A stretch of 36,120 nt of DNA, taken from the NCBI GenBank assembly GCA_019415925.1, contig DXYG01000017.1, positions 1-36,120 of the forward strand. The letters run 5' to 3'. Every line of letters begins with the position of its first letter. Position 1 is the first letter of the stretch. Below, one piece after another: positions 16,501 to 23,790 of the stretch. Position numbers and translations under genes: made by a program. This DNA is from Clostridiales bacterium. GTDB lineage: Bacteria > Bacillota > Clostridia > Oscillospirales > Acutalibacteraceae. The notes beneath the pieces were generated by a model. That model ran no database searches. It was not told the origin of the DNA and saw only the letters and a list, made by a program, of their open reading frames with translations.

Positions 16501-16591
16501 TCATTATTATAAGGCTGACGCTGACGGCGACGGTGATGTCACCATCAACGACGTAACATATATTCAGAAATTGCTTGCAGGTATCTGCTAA
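13550..16591 (+). CDS. Secreted BspA-like leucine-rich-repeat protein with C-terminal dockerin
   Basis: 1013 residues. Residues 1 to about 34 form a signal peptide: a basic start, a hydrophobic core and a cleavage region near 'LSAQAAE'. Most of the chain is repeats of the BspA/LRR_5 type, recognisable from motifs such as 'AFRNCINLKDIEIGNNVTEIGENAFEGC' pieces recurring from about 220 to 790, ending in less repetitive beta-rich sequence. Residues 955-1013 are a type I dockerin: two calcium-binding repeats beginning DIDDDGMITIRDV and ADADGDGDVTINDV, each followed by an xxIQxxLAGI helix. A dockerin docks to a cohesin on a scaffoldin or on the cell surface, so this is probably a non-catalytic adhesion or recognition module of a cellulosome-like or amylosome-like system. 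Start chosen at 13550 (GGAGGT, 6-base spacing). No catalytic domain was recognised. Confidence 0.88.
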   Translation: MRMKLKNLKKLISVLIICTMITALFVPTLSAQAAETQSLVNVVENYTDIENSEYKINSVEFYSSSFNVYYSVPVDCKIIMAEYDGITGYLKKVDTKNVSAKYSSTYFYLYNYGNQCGTVKLFIVDGNNRPLGKSYSESFEITGESEAPSFGSGYDMEPHPAATLKNDSGRYGYGARWEVDTDGVLYLPDGYTYLYTTGSNTMPWNEYGDSITKVVAPDDMCEISSYTFQGLSKVKEITIPSGAYINSSSYTDMASLETVVLSCDSYGNSPSNITGLSFRNCPSIKEFVTDVNDQQYKSIDGVLYSRDGKRLIKYPAGKTDKTFTVPDSVETIDAYAFECASNLESVYNVSDLCNSHVFVNCTSLKNVEISSNTSTLNTNAFCNCTSLTNLVLPDSIQNIYEAYEWAEYETDDCRTLGTTSLESINVPANLDDPSEFVSSLPESIKNIEINAGDNNLKLVDGVLYSPDMTTLYRYLGTSERTSFTVPDSVTGISCNAFRNCINLKDIEIGNNVTEIGENAFEGCINLENVELGSVTAIFSGTFEGCKSLESITIPASVSIIDSGIFTNCDSLRTINVAEGNTTYSTVDGCLYQGQTLMEYPNAKTENYVVSSYTTVIDTKAFQGRNSLKSVVIPESVDRIYEYAFADCVNLTSVSLPEGFNSIDSYTFNNCTSLSKINIPDSLWQICYFAFANCKSLKSIDFPETIQNDSLYLCNRSFYNSGLESVTIPGYVYLDYVPFFSCYNLKSVKFESDFYCNYKWMSHVFWNFDDLTIYYPEGNKNWDSTILHNYQHEDSLKFVSYNDSNKNYDSSYTFTGLVPNSTYIVGVNNGDVGSDLLNSDSLLYFDQLNSDSNGKLTVKFKTNNQTGKIVPFALGVAENDISNASIDVADIVYSGREQDKPDNYTVTFDGKELTEGVDYLVISGSGFDGSGTYSLYVVGIGNYYGEASQRYTVLGTEYDIDDDGMITIRDVTAIQFYLAGIRELNHYYKADADGDGDVTINDVTYIQKLLAGIC

Positions 16592-16614
16592 AGTAAATAA
16601 CACAGCATAAAATT

Positions 16615-16647
16615 ACTCCCCACCGAAATAAATCGGTGGGGAGTTTT
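16615..16647 (+). terminator. Terminator after the LRR-dockerin gene
   Basis: A perfect 12-bp stem (16615-16626 with 16633-16644), six-base loop, followed by TTT. Confidence 0.85.
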
Positions 16648-16679
16648 AAAGTTATATAAGTAAGTTTTGTTCCTTGAAA

Positions 16680-17101
16680 TAAACCATAATTTAGCGTTGG
16701 AACTATAGCAACGTTGATTGTGAATGGGACGTGTAGGAACCCATCCCTTACGGAAAGGTTTGTTAATATAATGACGATATATTTGGTTGCGTTTAACAGT
16801 CAACACGGACACGGAGTGAGTGTCCCTACGACTGTAAAGGAATCGTTTGTATTATATCCGTAGGGAACGGTACGGCAGTCGCCCAAAACCCCTCAGTCCC
16901 CTTATTAAGGGGCAGAAACCCCTGTGTCGTTCCTAACTAACATTCATCTAACTTATATAGGAACAACACAGGGGTTGTTCCCTACACAATAATTAAACGT
17001 TACCTATATATCAACTTAAAATTCGGGCAACCGTTTTATCCAAACAATCCGATTTTTCCACTCGATTTGCCTGCGGCGGCTTCGCCGCAAATTATGGTTT
17101 A
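16680..17101 (+). mobile_element. Composite inverted-repeat element, copy 3
   Basis: A 422-bp unit bounded by the same 13-bp inverted ends (16680-16692 and 17089-17101). Its right half (16860-17100) is almost identical to copy 1, including the 48-bp insert at 16869-16916 that splits the left arm of the GTAGGGAAC dyad. The GGACACGGC hairpin is degenerate here. The terminal hairpin is a perfect TGCGGCG-GCTT-CGCCGCA. The element ends 4 bases from the stop codon of the convergent patatin gene, filling the whole space between two 3' ends. No coding frame is convincing. Confidence 0.75.
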
Positions 17102-17105
17102 TTTT

Positions 17106-18002
17106 TCAGTCTTTAAAAATGCGGAGGATTTCGTCCTTGTTCGCCATAATTGCGTCATAGCCCTCCTGAATTGTTTCGTCAACGTTGTCCATTGAGAAAA
17201 GCTGTGTATTTTCGTTGTTAATCTGAACGGCAAGGTCAGCCATTTCCATTGACTTCCTTGTGCCGTCAATTGAATAAACGTCAAGAGCACGCCATATAAC
17301 CTTGATAAGTCCGTCAAGCCCAGCGTCAGGGTCATAATTCATAATGTCAAAGCCGATAGCAAGTACCTTGCCGACGCCCATATCACGCAGAATTTTTACG
17401 GGCAGGTTGTCCTTTGAGCCGCCGTCAATGAAGTTGTACTTGTCGTATGTACAGGTAGTGTAAATCGCAGGGAACGACATACTCGCACGAACGGCAATAT
17501 CAAGCGGTGCGTCGCATATATAATGTATATGTTCATTTTCAAGGTGCTCGTCCTCTGTTGTGAAAATACATTCGTCGGTTGTCAGCGTGTCAACTGTGCA
17601 GATTGAAAGATTAATCGGCAAATCCTTAAAGCCCTTTATCCCCTTTATCGCCATAATCTCCTTGATTACGTCGGAAATCAGCTCGCCCGATTTGATTCCG
17701 TCCTTCTGAATCTTTTTGTTAAGAATAAACTGCGCAAGCGCCTTGAAAATAAGTCCGTTGTCAATTTCGGCAAGCGTTTTCCAGTGCTTTTTGGCCAAAT
17801 CACGCATTTCCTCAGCATTAAATCCCATAGCCATAATTGCCGCCATACAAGCTCCCGAGCTTGTGCCCGAAACGTACTGCGGGTGTATTCCAAGCTCGTA
17901 GAGAGCCTTGATTGCGCCTATGTGGGCAATTCCCTGCAATCCGCCTCCCGAAAGTGCAATTCCTATTGAATTTTGTCTGTCCTGTTTTTCCAAAACTATC
18001 AC
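17106..18002 (-). CDS. Patatin-like phospholipase / acyl hydrolase
   Basis: 298 residues, the size of bacterial single-domain patatin-like proteins. The oxyanion-hole motif GGGLQG is at 19-24, the nucleophile elbow GTSSG at 46-50 (Ser48), and the second member of the Ser-Asp dyad is D193 in 'FIDGGSKDNLP'. No signal peptide or membrane segment is visible, so it is probably cytoplasmic or peripheral, acting on lipid acyl esters; the substrate cannot be told. GTG at 18002 is preferred, with AAGGA six bases upstream; a TTG at 17993 is possible. It follows the glycosyltransferase gene by 22 bases and is probably co-transcribed with it. The repeat element abuts its stop codon. Confidence 0.9.
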   Translation of the reverse strand: MIVLEKQDRQNSIGIALSGGGLQGIAHIGAIKALYELGIHPQYVSGTSSGACMAAIMAMGFNAEEMRDLAKKHWKTLAEIDNGLIFKALAQFILNKKIQKDGIKSGELISDVIKEIMAIKGIKGFKDLPINLSICTVDTLTTDECIFTTEDEHLENEHIHYICDAPLDIAVRASMSFPAIYTTCTYDKYNFIDGGSKDNLPVKILRDMGVGKVLAIGFDIMNYDPDAGLDGLIKVIWRALDVYSIDGTRKSMEMADLAVQINNENTQLFSMDNVDETIQEGYDAIMANKDEILRIFKD

Positions 18003-18024
18003 CTAATTCCTTATACTGAATCAA

Positions 18025-19746
18025 TCACTTATAAAAACGGTAGACGTTGCAGTATGACTCGGTTTCAACAAAATAATCGTACCAGTTGTAGAAATCGTCA
18101 AAGCTGTAGTCAGCCTGAATAAGCTTGTAATTTCTGAATTCTGTGTTTTCCGTAATATACTTAATCGTGCTGTCGTTGTCGGCAAGTCGTGAAATGTAAA
18201 CCGTAATTTCTGAAAGCTCTGAAAGCTTTTTATCGGTTTTCAGTGCCGACATACTGTCCTTTGTTTCTTTTCCCGTGTCGCCGTTGAACATATATGCCTT
18301 TGCAAGCTCGGAGATTTTTCCCTTTGTAACAACTCCTCTGTCGGTTGCAAAGCTTTCAAGCTCGTCACCGAGAGTTGCCGACATCTGCGAGGTCTGCACA
18401 ATCATCGTGCTGTCGTAGTTCATAAACTTGTCAATGCACTTGTTCCACTCAAGCATAGCCGTTCCGACGAACACGCAGTTGTCGGTTTTTGTGTCATAAA
18501 GATTTGTCCTGCCGTATATGTAGTACGGAGTTACCGTGCAGAATGCAATTGCACTTGCCAGCACAACGCTTGCAGGAAGCACAAGGCGCACCTTTTCGTT
18601 TTTAATCAGCTCGAAAATCTTGATGAATGAAAACGTAAACAGCATTGAAATCAGCGGAAGCGAAGCCATAACGTATCTGTCGCTGTTAAACGGCGATACA
18701 AGCGAAATTCCGATAAAATAAACCAGAGTAGGAATAATAATAAACATAGCCTTGCGGTTCAGCTTGTGCTTTTTAACAAAGCGGAAGTAAATTCCTGCTC
18801 CGACTGCAAAGCCTGCGCATACTGCAAACAGCCAGATTTGATTTAAGAACAAATCCTTTGCAAGAATCTGAACGTAGGTGCAGAGCTTGTAGACAAGATA
18901 TGTGAAAATCGTGACTAATTCAAGGTTTGAAAGGTCGAGCGAGCCAAAGCCCCTGTTGCCGCCGAGCACATTTGAAATAATGTACGGATAAATGCAAAGT
19001 GCAATGACTGCGCCGATAACTGCGGCAACTATGTACTTTACAAGGTCTTTTATGTTCCTATCTTTTATTTTGAAAACAAAGAAAACGAGACCGATTAAGC
19101 CTGCAAACAGAATGAAATAGTACTGCGTGAGTATGCCGAGAATCACTATCAGCGTGAGCATAAGGCAGTCGGGAAGCCTTACAGTGTTTTTCTTTTCGTA
19201 CATCACAAGGCTCATATACAGAAACGCAAGCACAAAGAACGTAAGCGTTGCATACATTCTAAGATAAATTGTAGTCGTTATGCACGCAATGCTCAGCGCA
19301 TAAGCTCCCGATGCTATGAGCGCATAGAGATTGTTGCCCGTTACCTTTTTGCCGATTTTAAACAGCAGAATCAATATGCCGACCATTGCAAGCACGTTGA
19401 TTGAGTACGCAAGCCACTTGCTGAAAACATTCGGAAACAGCGAGCATACGGTATGCACCAGCGCATAATAAAACGGCGGGTGAGAGGCGTCGATAATCTG
19501 ATTTTCATAAACCTGCGCATAGTCAAAGCGGTCGTTTTCACTGACGGCAAGATATTCGTTGAAGTCATCATAACTGTTCCAGCCGCCGTCAACACTTAAC
19601 TGCTTTGAGGAGTTTGCAAGATTATAGGTCAACAGCTCGTCCTCGTGAAAGCCCTGCTTTGTTGCCATATAGAATGTGCTGATTGCAAGGCTCAGAATAA
19701 TGATAACAGAAAGAATAATGCCTGCTTTTTTGTTGTCGATTTTCAT
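18025..19746 (-). CDS. Polytopic GT-C type glycosyltransferase
   Basis: 573 residues with a short basic N-terminus, a first membrane helix at about 8-27, then an acidic motif in the first extracytoplasmic loop ('GFHEDELLTY', E35-D36-E37). Many further hydrophobic helices run to about residue 400, followed by a soluble C-terminal domain. This is the plan of GT-C transferases (GT39/GT83, PMT- or ArnT-like), which move sugars from polyprenyl-phosphate donors to an acceptor outside the membrane, with the loop-1 acidic residues at the active site. Acceptor and donor are unknown; it could decorate a surface polymer, lipid or exported protein. Start ATG 19746 with AAGGGA upstream. It is the first gene of a unit with the patatin-like protein. 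Confidence 0.75.
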   Translation of the reverse strand: MKIDNKKAGIILSVIIILSLAISTFYMATKQGFHEDELLTYNLANSSKQLSVDGGWNSYDDFNEYLAVSENDRFDYAQVYENQIIDASHPPFYYALVHTVCSLFPNVFSKWLAYSINVLAMVGILILLFKIGKKVTGNNLYALIASGAYALSIACITTTIYLRMYATLTFFVLAFLYMSLVMYEKKNTVRLPDCLMLTLIVILGILTQYYFILFAGLIGLVFFVFKIKDRNIKDLVKYIVAAVIGAVIALCIYPYIISNVLGGNRGFGSLDLSNLELVTIFTYLVYKLCTYVQILAKDLFLNQIWLFAVCAGFAVGAGIYFRFVKKHKLNRKAMFIIIPTLVYFIGISLVSPFNSDRYVMASLPLISMLFTFSFIKIFELIKNEKVRLVLPASVVLASAIAFCTVTPYYIYGRTNLYDTKTDNCVFVGTAMLEWNKCIDKFMNYDSTMIVQTSQMSATLGDELESFATDRGVVTKGKISELAKAYMFNGDTGKETKDSMSALKTDKKLSELSEITVYISRLADNDSTIKYITENTEFRNYKLIQADYSFDDFYNWYDYFVETESYCNVYRFYK

Positions 19747-19801
19747 ATGATTTTCCCTTTTTACCTGAATAATATTAAAATTGTATTTTGGATTATATTA
19801 C

Positions 19802-19831
19802 ATTATATCATACATTAAAGGCAAATCACAA
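19802..19831 (-). promoter_or_regulatory. Promoter for the glycosyltransferase-patatin unit
   Basis: On the minus strand TTGTGA (19831-19826), an 18-base spacer and TATAAT (19807-19802), about 55 bases before the start codon. Confidence 0.6.
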
Positions 19832-19959
19832 TATATTTTATCAATTTTTTGTATGTAATTTGATTAGAAAAGCAGGAAGAAACAGACTGCTAATAATGAA
19901 CGTATAAAAATACTTTTACTTTACTAAAAATTTACGGACAATTGACGAAATTATTAAAC

Positions 19960-19998
19960 TTTACATACTTTTTACAATTCGTTTACAAATGCATTACG
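19960..19998 (+). promoter_or_regulatory. Pho-box-like direct repeats before the phosphate transporter
   Basis: TTTACA occurs at 19960-19965, 19971-19976 and 19982-19987, exactly 11 bases apart, with a fourth weaker match ATTACG at 19993-19998. Eleven-base spacing of TT(A/T)ACA-like hexamers is the known pattern of PhoP/PhoB binding sites. The third repeat falls at the -35 position relative to a TATATG at 20006-20011, which suits activation under phosphate starvation. Confidence 0.65.
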
Positions 19999-20032
19999 TT
20001 GCTTTTATATGATTTGTGTTATAAAGGAGAGT

Positions 20033-21802
20033 ATGGGATTTATGGATATATTCGCTGTATTAAGTCTGCTCTGCGGACTCGCCCTGTTCCTCTACGGAAT
20101 GAACACTATGGGCGACGGTCTTGAAAAATTCTCGGGCGGCAAGCTCGAAAAAACTCTTGAAAAAATGACAAACAGCACATTAAAGGGCTTTTTGCTCGGT
20201 GCGGCTGTAACGGCTGTTATTCAGTCTTCGTCGGCAACAACGGTTATGGTTGTCGGCTTTGTAAACTCGGGCATAATGAAGCTAAGACAGGCTATCGGCA
20301 TAATAATGGGTGCAAACGTCGGTACCACAATCACCTCGTGGATTTTAAGCCTTTCGGGCATTGATGGTGACAGTCCGGTAATGCAGCTTTTAAAGCCCTC
20401 GTCATTCTCGGCTGTATTTGCTTTTATAGGTATTATTCTTTTGATGTTCTGCAAAAGGGACTCAAAGAAGAACTTAGGCTCAATATTTGTTGGCTTTGCC
20501 GTTCTTATGGTCGGTATGAGTATGATGAGCGGAGCAGTTGAGCCTCTTGCAGACAACCCTGCTTTCACAAGCATTCTCACTGCATTCCAGAATCCGTTCC
20601 TCGGCATACTTACGGGTGCGCTTTTAACGGCGATTATTCAGAGCTCCAGTGCGTCTGTCGGTATATTGCAGGCACTGTCGTCAACAGGTGCGATAAACTA
20701 CTCAATGGCTATCCCGATTGTAATGGGACAGAATATCGGTACGTGCGTTACGGCACTGCTTTCCTGCGTAGGTGCAAAGAAGAACGCAAAGCGTGCGGCA
20801 TTTGTTCACCTTTACTTCAATATAATCGGTACAATTGTAATCTGTATCCTGTTCTATGGAGCTAATGCGTTCCTGAATTTCGGATTTCTTGACGATATTG
20901 TTAACCCCGCAAATATCGCAGTTATTCATACATTATTTAACCTTCTTGCAACGGGACTTCTTCTTCCGTTCAGCAAACAGCTTGAAAAGCTTGCCTGCTT
21001 TACAATACGTGACAGCAAGGACGATATTCAGACTCCGTTTTTGGACGAGCGTTTCCTCAACACTCCGTCAATTGCAACCGAAAGAGCTTTGTCCTTGAGC
21101 ACGAAAATGGCTCGCCTTTCAGAGGGAACACTCCTCGGCTCTCTTGAGCTTCTGAGCGAATACAACGACAAGGTAGCCGAAACAATTCAGGATAATGAGG
21201 ATATTATTGACTCCTACGAGGACGCAATTTCAACATACCTTGTAAAGCTCAGTCAGAAACCGCTTTCCGAAAAGGACAGCAAAATGGTGCAGCTTGTGCT
21301 CCATACAATCGGTGATTTCGAGAGAATAAGCGACCATGCTGTAAATATTTTACAGGTAGCTCAGGAAATTGAGCAGAAAAAGGTAAAATTCTCCGATGAG
21401 GCTCGTGCAGGACTTGAAGTAATGGTAGCCGCACTTATTGAGATTATCAACAATGCAACGCTTGCCTTTATCAATAACGACGTAAAGCTTGCGGCAAAGG
21501 TTGAGCCGCTTGAGCAAGTTATCGACAGACTGCGTGACAAGCTCAAGGAAGCTCACGTAAGACGCCTTACAAACGGTGAATGTACAATAGAGCTCGGCTT
21601 TATCTTCTCCGATCTGATTACAAACATTGAGCGTGTGTCCGACCACTGCTCAAATATCGCAATCGGCGTTATCGAGATTAACCGCAACGGTTATGAAGCT
21701 CACGAGTACCTCCACGAGCTGAAGAATTCCGACGATATTCAGTACAATGCTGACTACAAGGCGTACAAGCAGAAGTATACTCTTCCGCAGAACGCAAAAT
21801 AA
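20033..21802 (+). CDS. Na+/phosphate cotransporter with C-terminal PhoU domain
   Basis: About 590 residues of the NptA/PiT-II (PF02690) family. Two inverted membrane halves each carry the hallmark QSSSA motif (64-68 and 202-206), with 'GANVGTTITSW' and 'GQNIGTCVTALLS' following. A soluble region from about residue 370 to the end has the helical, metal-binding-like pattern of PhoU ('HTIGDFERISDHAVNI', 'NIERVSDHCSNIAIG'). It should import inorganic phosphate driven by sodium, with the PhoU part probably regulating it. AAAGGAGA lies just before 20033; that ATG is close to the site (3 bases) and the ATG at 20042 (MDIF...) is an alternative. Three Pho-like repeats precede it. It appears monocistronic. 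Confidence 0.9.
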   Translation: MGFMDIFAVLSLLCGLALFLYGMNTMGDGLEKFSGGKLEKTLEKMTNSTLKGFLLGAAVTAVIQSSSATTVMVVGFVNSGIMKLRQAIGIIMGANVGTTITSWILSLSGIDGDSPVMQLLKPSSFSAVFAFIGIILLMFCKRDSKKNLGSIFVGFAVLMVGMSMMSGAVEPLADNPAFTSILTAFQNPFLGILTGALLTAIIQSSSASVGILQALSSTGAINYSMAIPIVMGQNIGTCVTALLSCVGAKKNAKRAAFVHLYFNIIGTIVICILFYGANAFLNFGFLDDIVNPANIAVIHTLFNLLATGLLLPFSKQLEKLACFTIRDSKDDIQTPFLDERFLNTPSIATERALSLSTKMARLSEGTLLGSLELLSEYNDKVAETIQDNEDIIDSYEDAISTYLVKLSQKPLSEKDSKMVQLVLHTIGDFERISDHAVNILQVAQEIEQKKVKFSDEARAGLEVMVAALIEIINNATLAFINNDVKLAAKVEPLEQVIDRLRDKLKEAHVRRLTNGECTIELGFIFSDLITNIERVSDHCSNIAIGVIEINRNGYEAHEYLHELKNSDDIQYNADYKAYKQKYTLPQNAK

Positions 21803-21807
21803 ATCTG

Positions 21808-21837
21808 ATAAAGGGGCTGTTTTTACAGCTCCTTTAT
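21808..21837 (+). terminator. Terminator after the phosphate transporter
   Basis: A 13-bp stem (21808-21820 with 21825-21837, one G-T pair) with a TTTT loop. The following T run is poor, so termination may be partial. Confidence 0.55.
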
Positions 21838-21874
21838 ACTATAAAAAATCTTTTAATAATTCCTTTATGTAAAT

Positions 21875-21903
21875 TTGAATGACTGCAAATCTTGTACAAT
21901 AAT
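21875..21903 (+). promoter_or_regulatory. Probable promoter of the ANTAR-carAB-pyrG-dapL unit
   Basis: TTGAAT (21875-21880), 17 bases, AATAAT (21898-21903); only about 36 bases before the likely start codon. Confidence 0.5.
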
Positions 21904-21938
21904 AAGATGAATGAAAGAATACAGCGGTGGTGGTAATT

Positions 21939-22508
21939 TTGAAAAAGGCTTTGTTGGTTTCACACTCTGAACAGAGTGCGTCCTCACTCACCGAGCTTCT
22001 CAGAAGTGAGGGCTACACAAGCATTTCTGTTGCAAGTACCGCCAAAACAGCAAAAAAGCTCGTCGAAAAAGATGAATTTGACCTCATCTGCGTAAACGCT
22101 CCGTTAAATGAGGAAAACGGCATTGAACTGTCCGAGCACTTTGCAAAGACCACAAGGTCGAGCGTTGTAATTATCGTTCCGCAGAAAAATGCCGATGACG
22201 TCAACGACCTTCTGACCGAACACGGCGTTTTGGTAATTGCAAAGCCGATTAATAAGCATCTTTTTCACCATTTTCTCCAGTTTACGGACTGCTTTCGTAT
22301 GAGAATGCTCTGCGTGACGGAGGAAAACGAAAAGCTGCGGCATATGGTTGAGGATATGAAAATCATCAACAGGGCAAAGTTCCTGCTTATTTCCTGCCTC
22401 AATATGTCCGAAATTCAGGCACACCGCTATCTTGAAAAGCAGGCTATGGACTTGCGCATAAGCAAGCTACAGGTTGCCAAGCAGGTTATTCAGACCTACG
22501 AAAACTAA
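21939..22508 (+). CDS. ANTAR-domain RNA-binding antiterminator with degenerate receiver
   Basis: About 189 residues from the TTG at 21939, which gives the typical 'MKKALLVS' start with GGTGG upstream; GTG codons at 21927 and 21930 are alternatives. Residues 1-120 have a CheY-like fold pattern but lack the usual acidic pair (here S-H at 8-9) and have asparagine (N53) where the phosphoacceptor aspartate belongs; only the lysine of 'AKP' (K102) remains. Residues 130-186 are an ANTAR domain with the conserved pattern A146, E158, A161, L165, A169-M170 and A180. ANTAR proteins bind paired hexaloop hairpins and prevent transcription termination, often in nitrogen genes. A receiver without the aspartate points to control by a partner, as for AmiR with AmiC. 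It lies 48 bases before carA and is probably co-transcribed. Candidate targets are the leaders at 6633, 7126 and 9354. Confidence 0.88.
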   Translation: MKKALLVSHSEQSASSLTELLRSEGYTSISVASTAKTAKKLVEKDEFDLICVNAPLNEENGIELSEHFAKTTRSSVVIIVPQKNADDVNDLLTEHGVLVIAKPINKHLFHHFLQFTDCFRMRMLCVTEENEKLRHMVEDMKIINRAKFLLISCLNMSEIQAHRYLEKQAMDLRISKLQVAKQVIQTYEN

Positions 22509-22556
22509 GGAAATACTGATAAGTATGAAGTGAATTTTTGAAAGGAATGTGTTTTT

Positions 22557-23636
22557 ATGAGCCGTGCGGCGTACTTAATTCTTGAAAACGGCACAGTCTT
22601 TGAAGGCAAGGCATTTGGTGCTGAAAAAGAAACTACGGGAGAACTTGTTTTTACCACAGCTATGACAGGTTATCTTGAAACACTCACCGACCCCAGCTAT
22701 TTCGGTCAGGTGGTTATTCAGACATTCCCTTTAATCGGTAACTATGGGGTAATTCCCTCCGATTTTGAAAGTGACTCTCCGTCGCTTAAAGGTTATATTG
22801 TTAGAGAATGGTGCCAAGTTCCCTCTAATTTTCGTTGTGAGGGTGATCTTGACACCTTTTTAAAAGAGTCCGGAATTCCCGGAATCTACGGAATCGACAC
22901 ACGTGCTCTCACAAGAATCGTGCGTGAATACGGCGTTATGAACTGCAAAATCAGCTACTCTCCCGATTACAGTGAGAGCGAGCTTGAAGAAATCAAGAAC
23001 TACGTTATAACAGACGCAGTTGAAAGCACTACTATAAATGAAAAGGAAAGCTTCGGTGCTGAAAATCCCGAGCTTAACGTTGTGCTTATGGACTTCGGTG
23101 CAAAGCACAATATCGGCAGAGAGCTTGTAAAGCGAGGCTGTAACCTTACGGTTGTGCCTGCAAATACAACGGCTGAGGAAATTATTGCAATGAATCCCGA
23201 CGGCATTATGCTTTCAAACGGACCGGGTGACCCTGCCAAGAATACGCAGATTATTGAGGAGCTTAAAAAGCTCTGCGAGCAAAAAATCCCGATTTTCGGA
23301 ATCTGCCTCGGTCATCAGCTCCTTGCACTTTCGCAGGGTGCAAAGACCGAAAAGCTCAAATACGGTCACAGAGGTGCAAACCAGCCTGCAAAGGAAATTG
23401 CAACAGGCAGAGTTTATATCACCTCACAGAATCACGGCTACGCAGTTGTAAGCGACAGCCTGCCCGAAAACGGCGTTGTAAGCTTTGTAAACGGCAATGA
23501 CAACACCTGCGAGGGCGTAAACTATACGGATATGCCTGCATTTTCGGTACAATTCCACCCCGAAGCCTGCGGCGGTCCGCTTGACACGGCGTTTTTATTT
23601 GACAGATTTATAGATATGATTAAGGAAAACAAATAA
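22557..23636 (+). CDS. carA: Carbamoyl-phosphate synthase small (glutaminase) subunit
   Basis: 359 residues. It releases ammonia from glutamine and channels it to CarB to make carbamoyl phosphate for pyrimidines and arginine. The N-terminal CPSase small domain ('GTVFEGKAFGAE', 'FVTTAMTGYLETLTDPSYFGQ'-type sequence) is followed by a class I amidotransferase domain with the nucleophile C250 in 'FGICLGHQL' and the His-Glu pair in 'QFHPEA'. GAAAGGA precedes the ATG. It is separated from carB by 154 bases that contain a 77-bp palindrome but no clear terminator tail, so the two subunits are probably still one operon. It follows the ANTAR gene. Confidence 0.96.
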   Translation: MSRAAYLILENGTVFEGKAFGAEKETTGELVFTTAMTGYLETLTDPSYFGQVVIQTFPLIGNYGVIPSDFESDSPSLKGYIVREWCQVPSNFRCEGDLDTFLKESGIPGIYGIDTRALTRIVREYGVMNCKISYSPDYSESELEEIKNYVITDAVESTTINEKESFGAENPELNVVLMDFGAKHNIGRELVKRGCNLTVVPANTTAEEIIAMNPDGIMLSNGPGDPAKNTQIIEELKKLCEQKIPIFGICLGHQLLALSQGAKTEKLKYGHRGANQPAKEIATGRVYITSQNHGYAVVSDSLPENGVVSFVNGNDNTCEGVNYTDMPAFSVQFHPEACGGPLDTAFLFDRFIDMIKENK

Positions 23637-23641
23637 TTATT

Positions 23642-23718
23642 GTAGGGAACGATCCCTGTGTCGTTCCTAACAATAATACAGCTAACTTTATAGGAACGAC
23701 ACGGGGGTCGTTCCCTAC
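23642..23718. repeat. 77-bp GTAGGGAAC palindrome in the carA-carB spacer
   Basis: Two 28-base arms (23642-23669 and 23691-23718) pair throughout, with two T-G pairs. Each arm can also fold alone through GGAACGA/TCGTTCC-type stems, so it can form one long hairpin or two short ones. The same module stands alone at 29482-29558 and occurs inside the larger elements at 11567-11644, 16860-16985 and 154-279. It lies within a probable operon. Confidence 0.75.
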
Positions 23719-23790
23719 ACTGTTAAACAAAGTAATACGAATCATAATATAGAAAACATAACCGATAAAATTTGGATAAGGAATGATTAT

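Noticed and set aside
16588..16812. 74-codon minus-strand frame between the LRR gene and element copy 3
   Set aside because: It runs through a terminator hairpin and the repeat's left end; no start context or recognisable protein.
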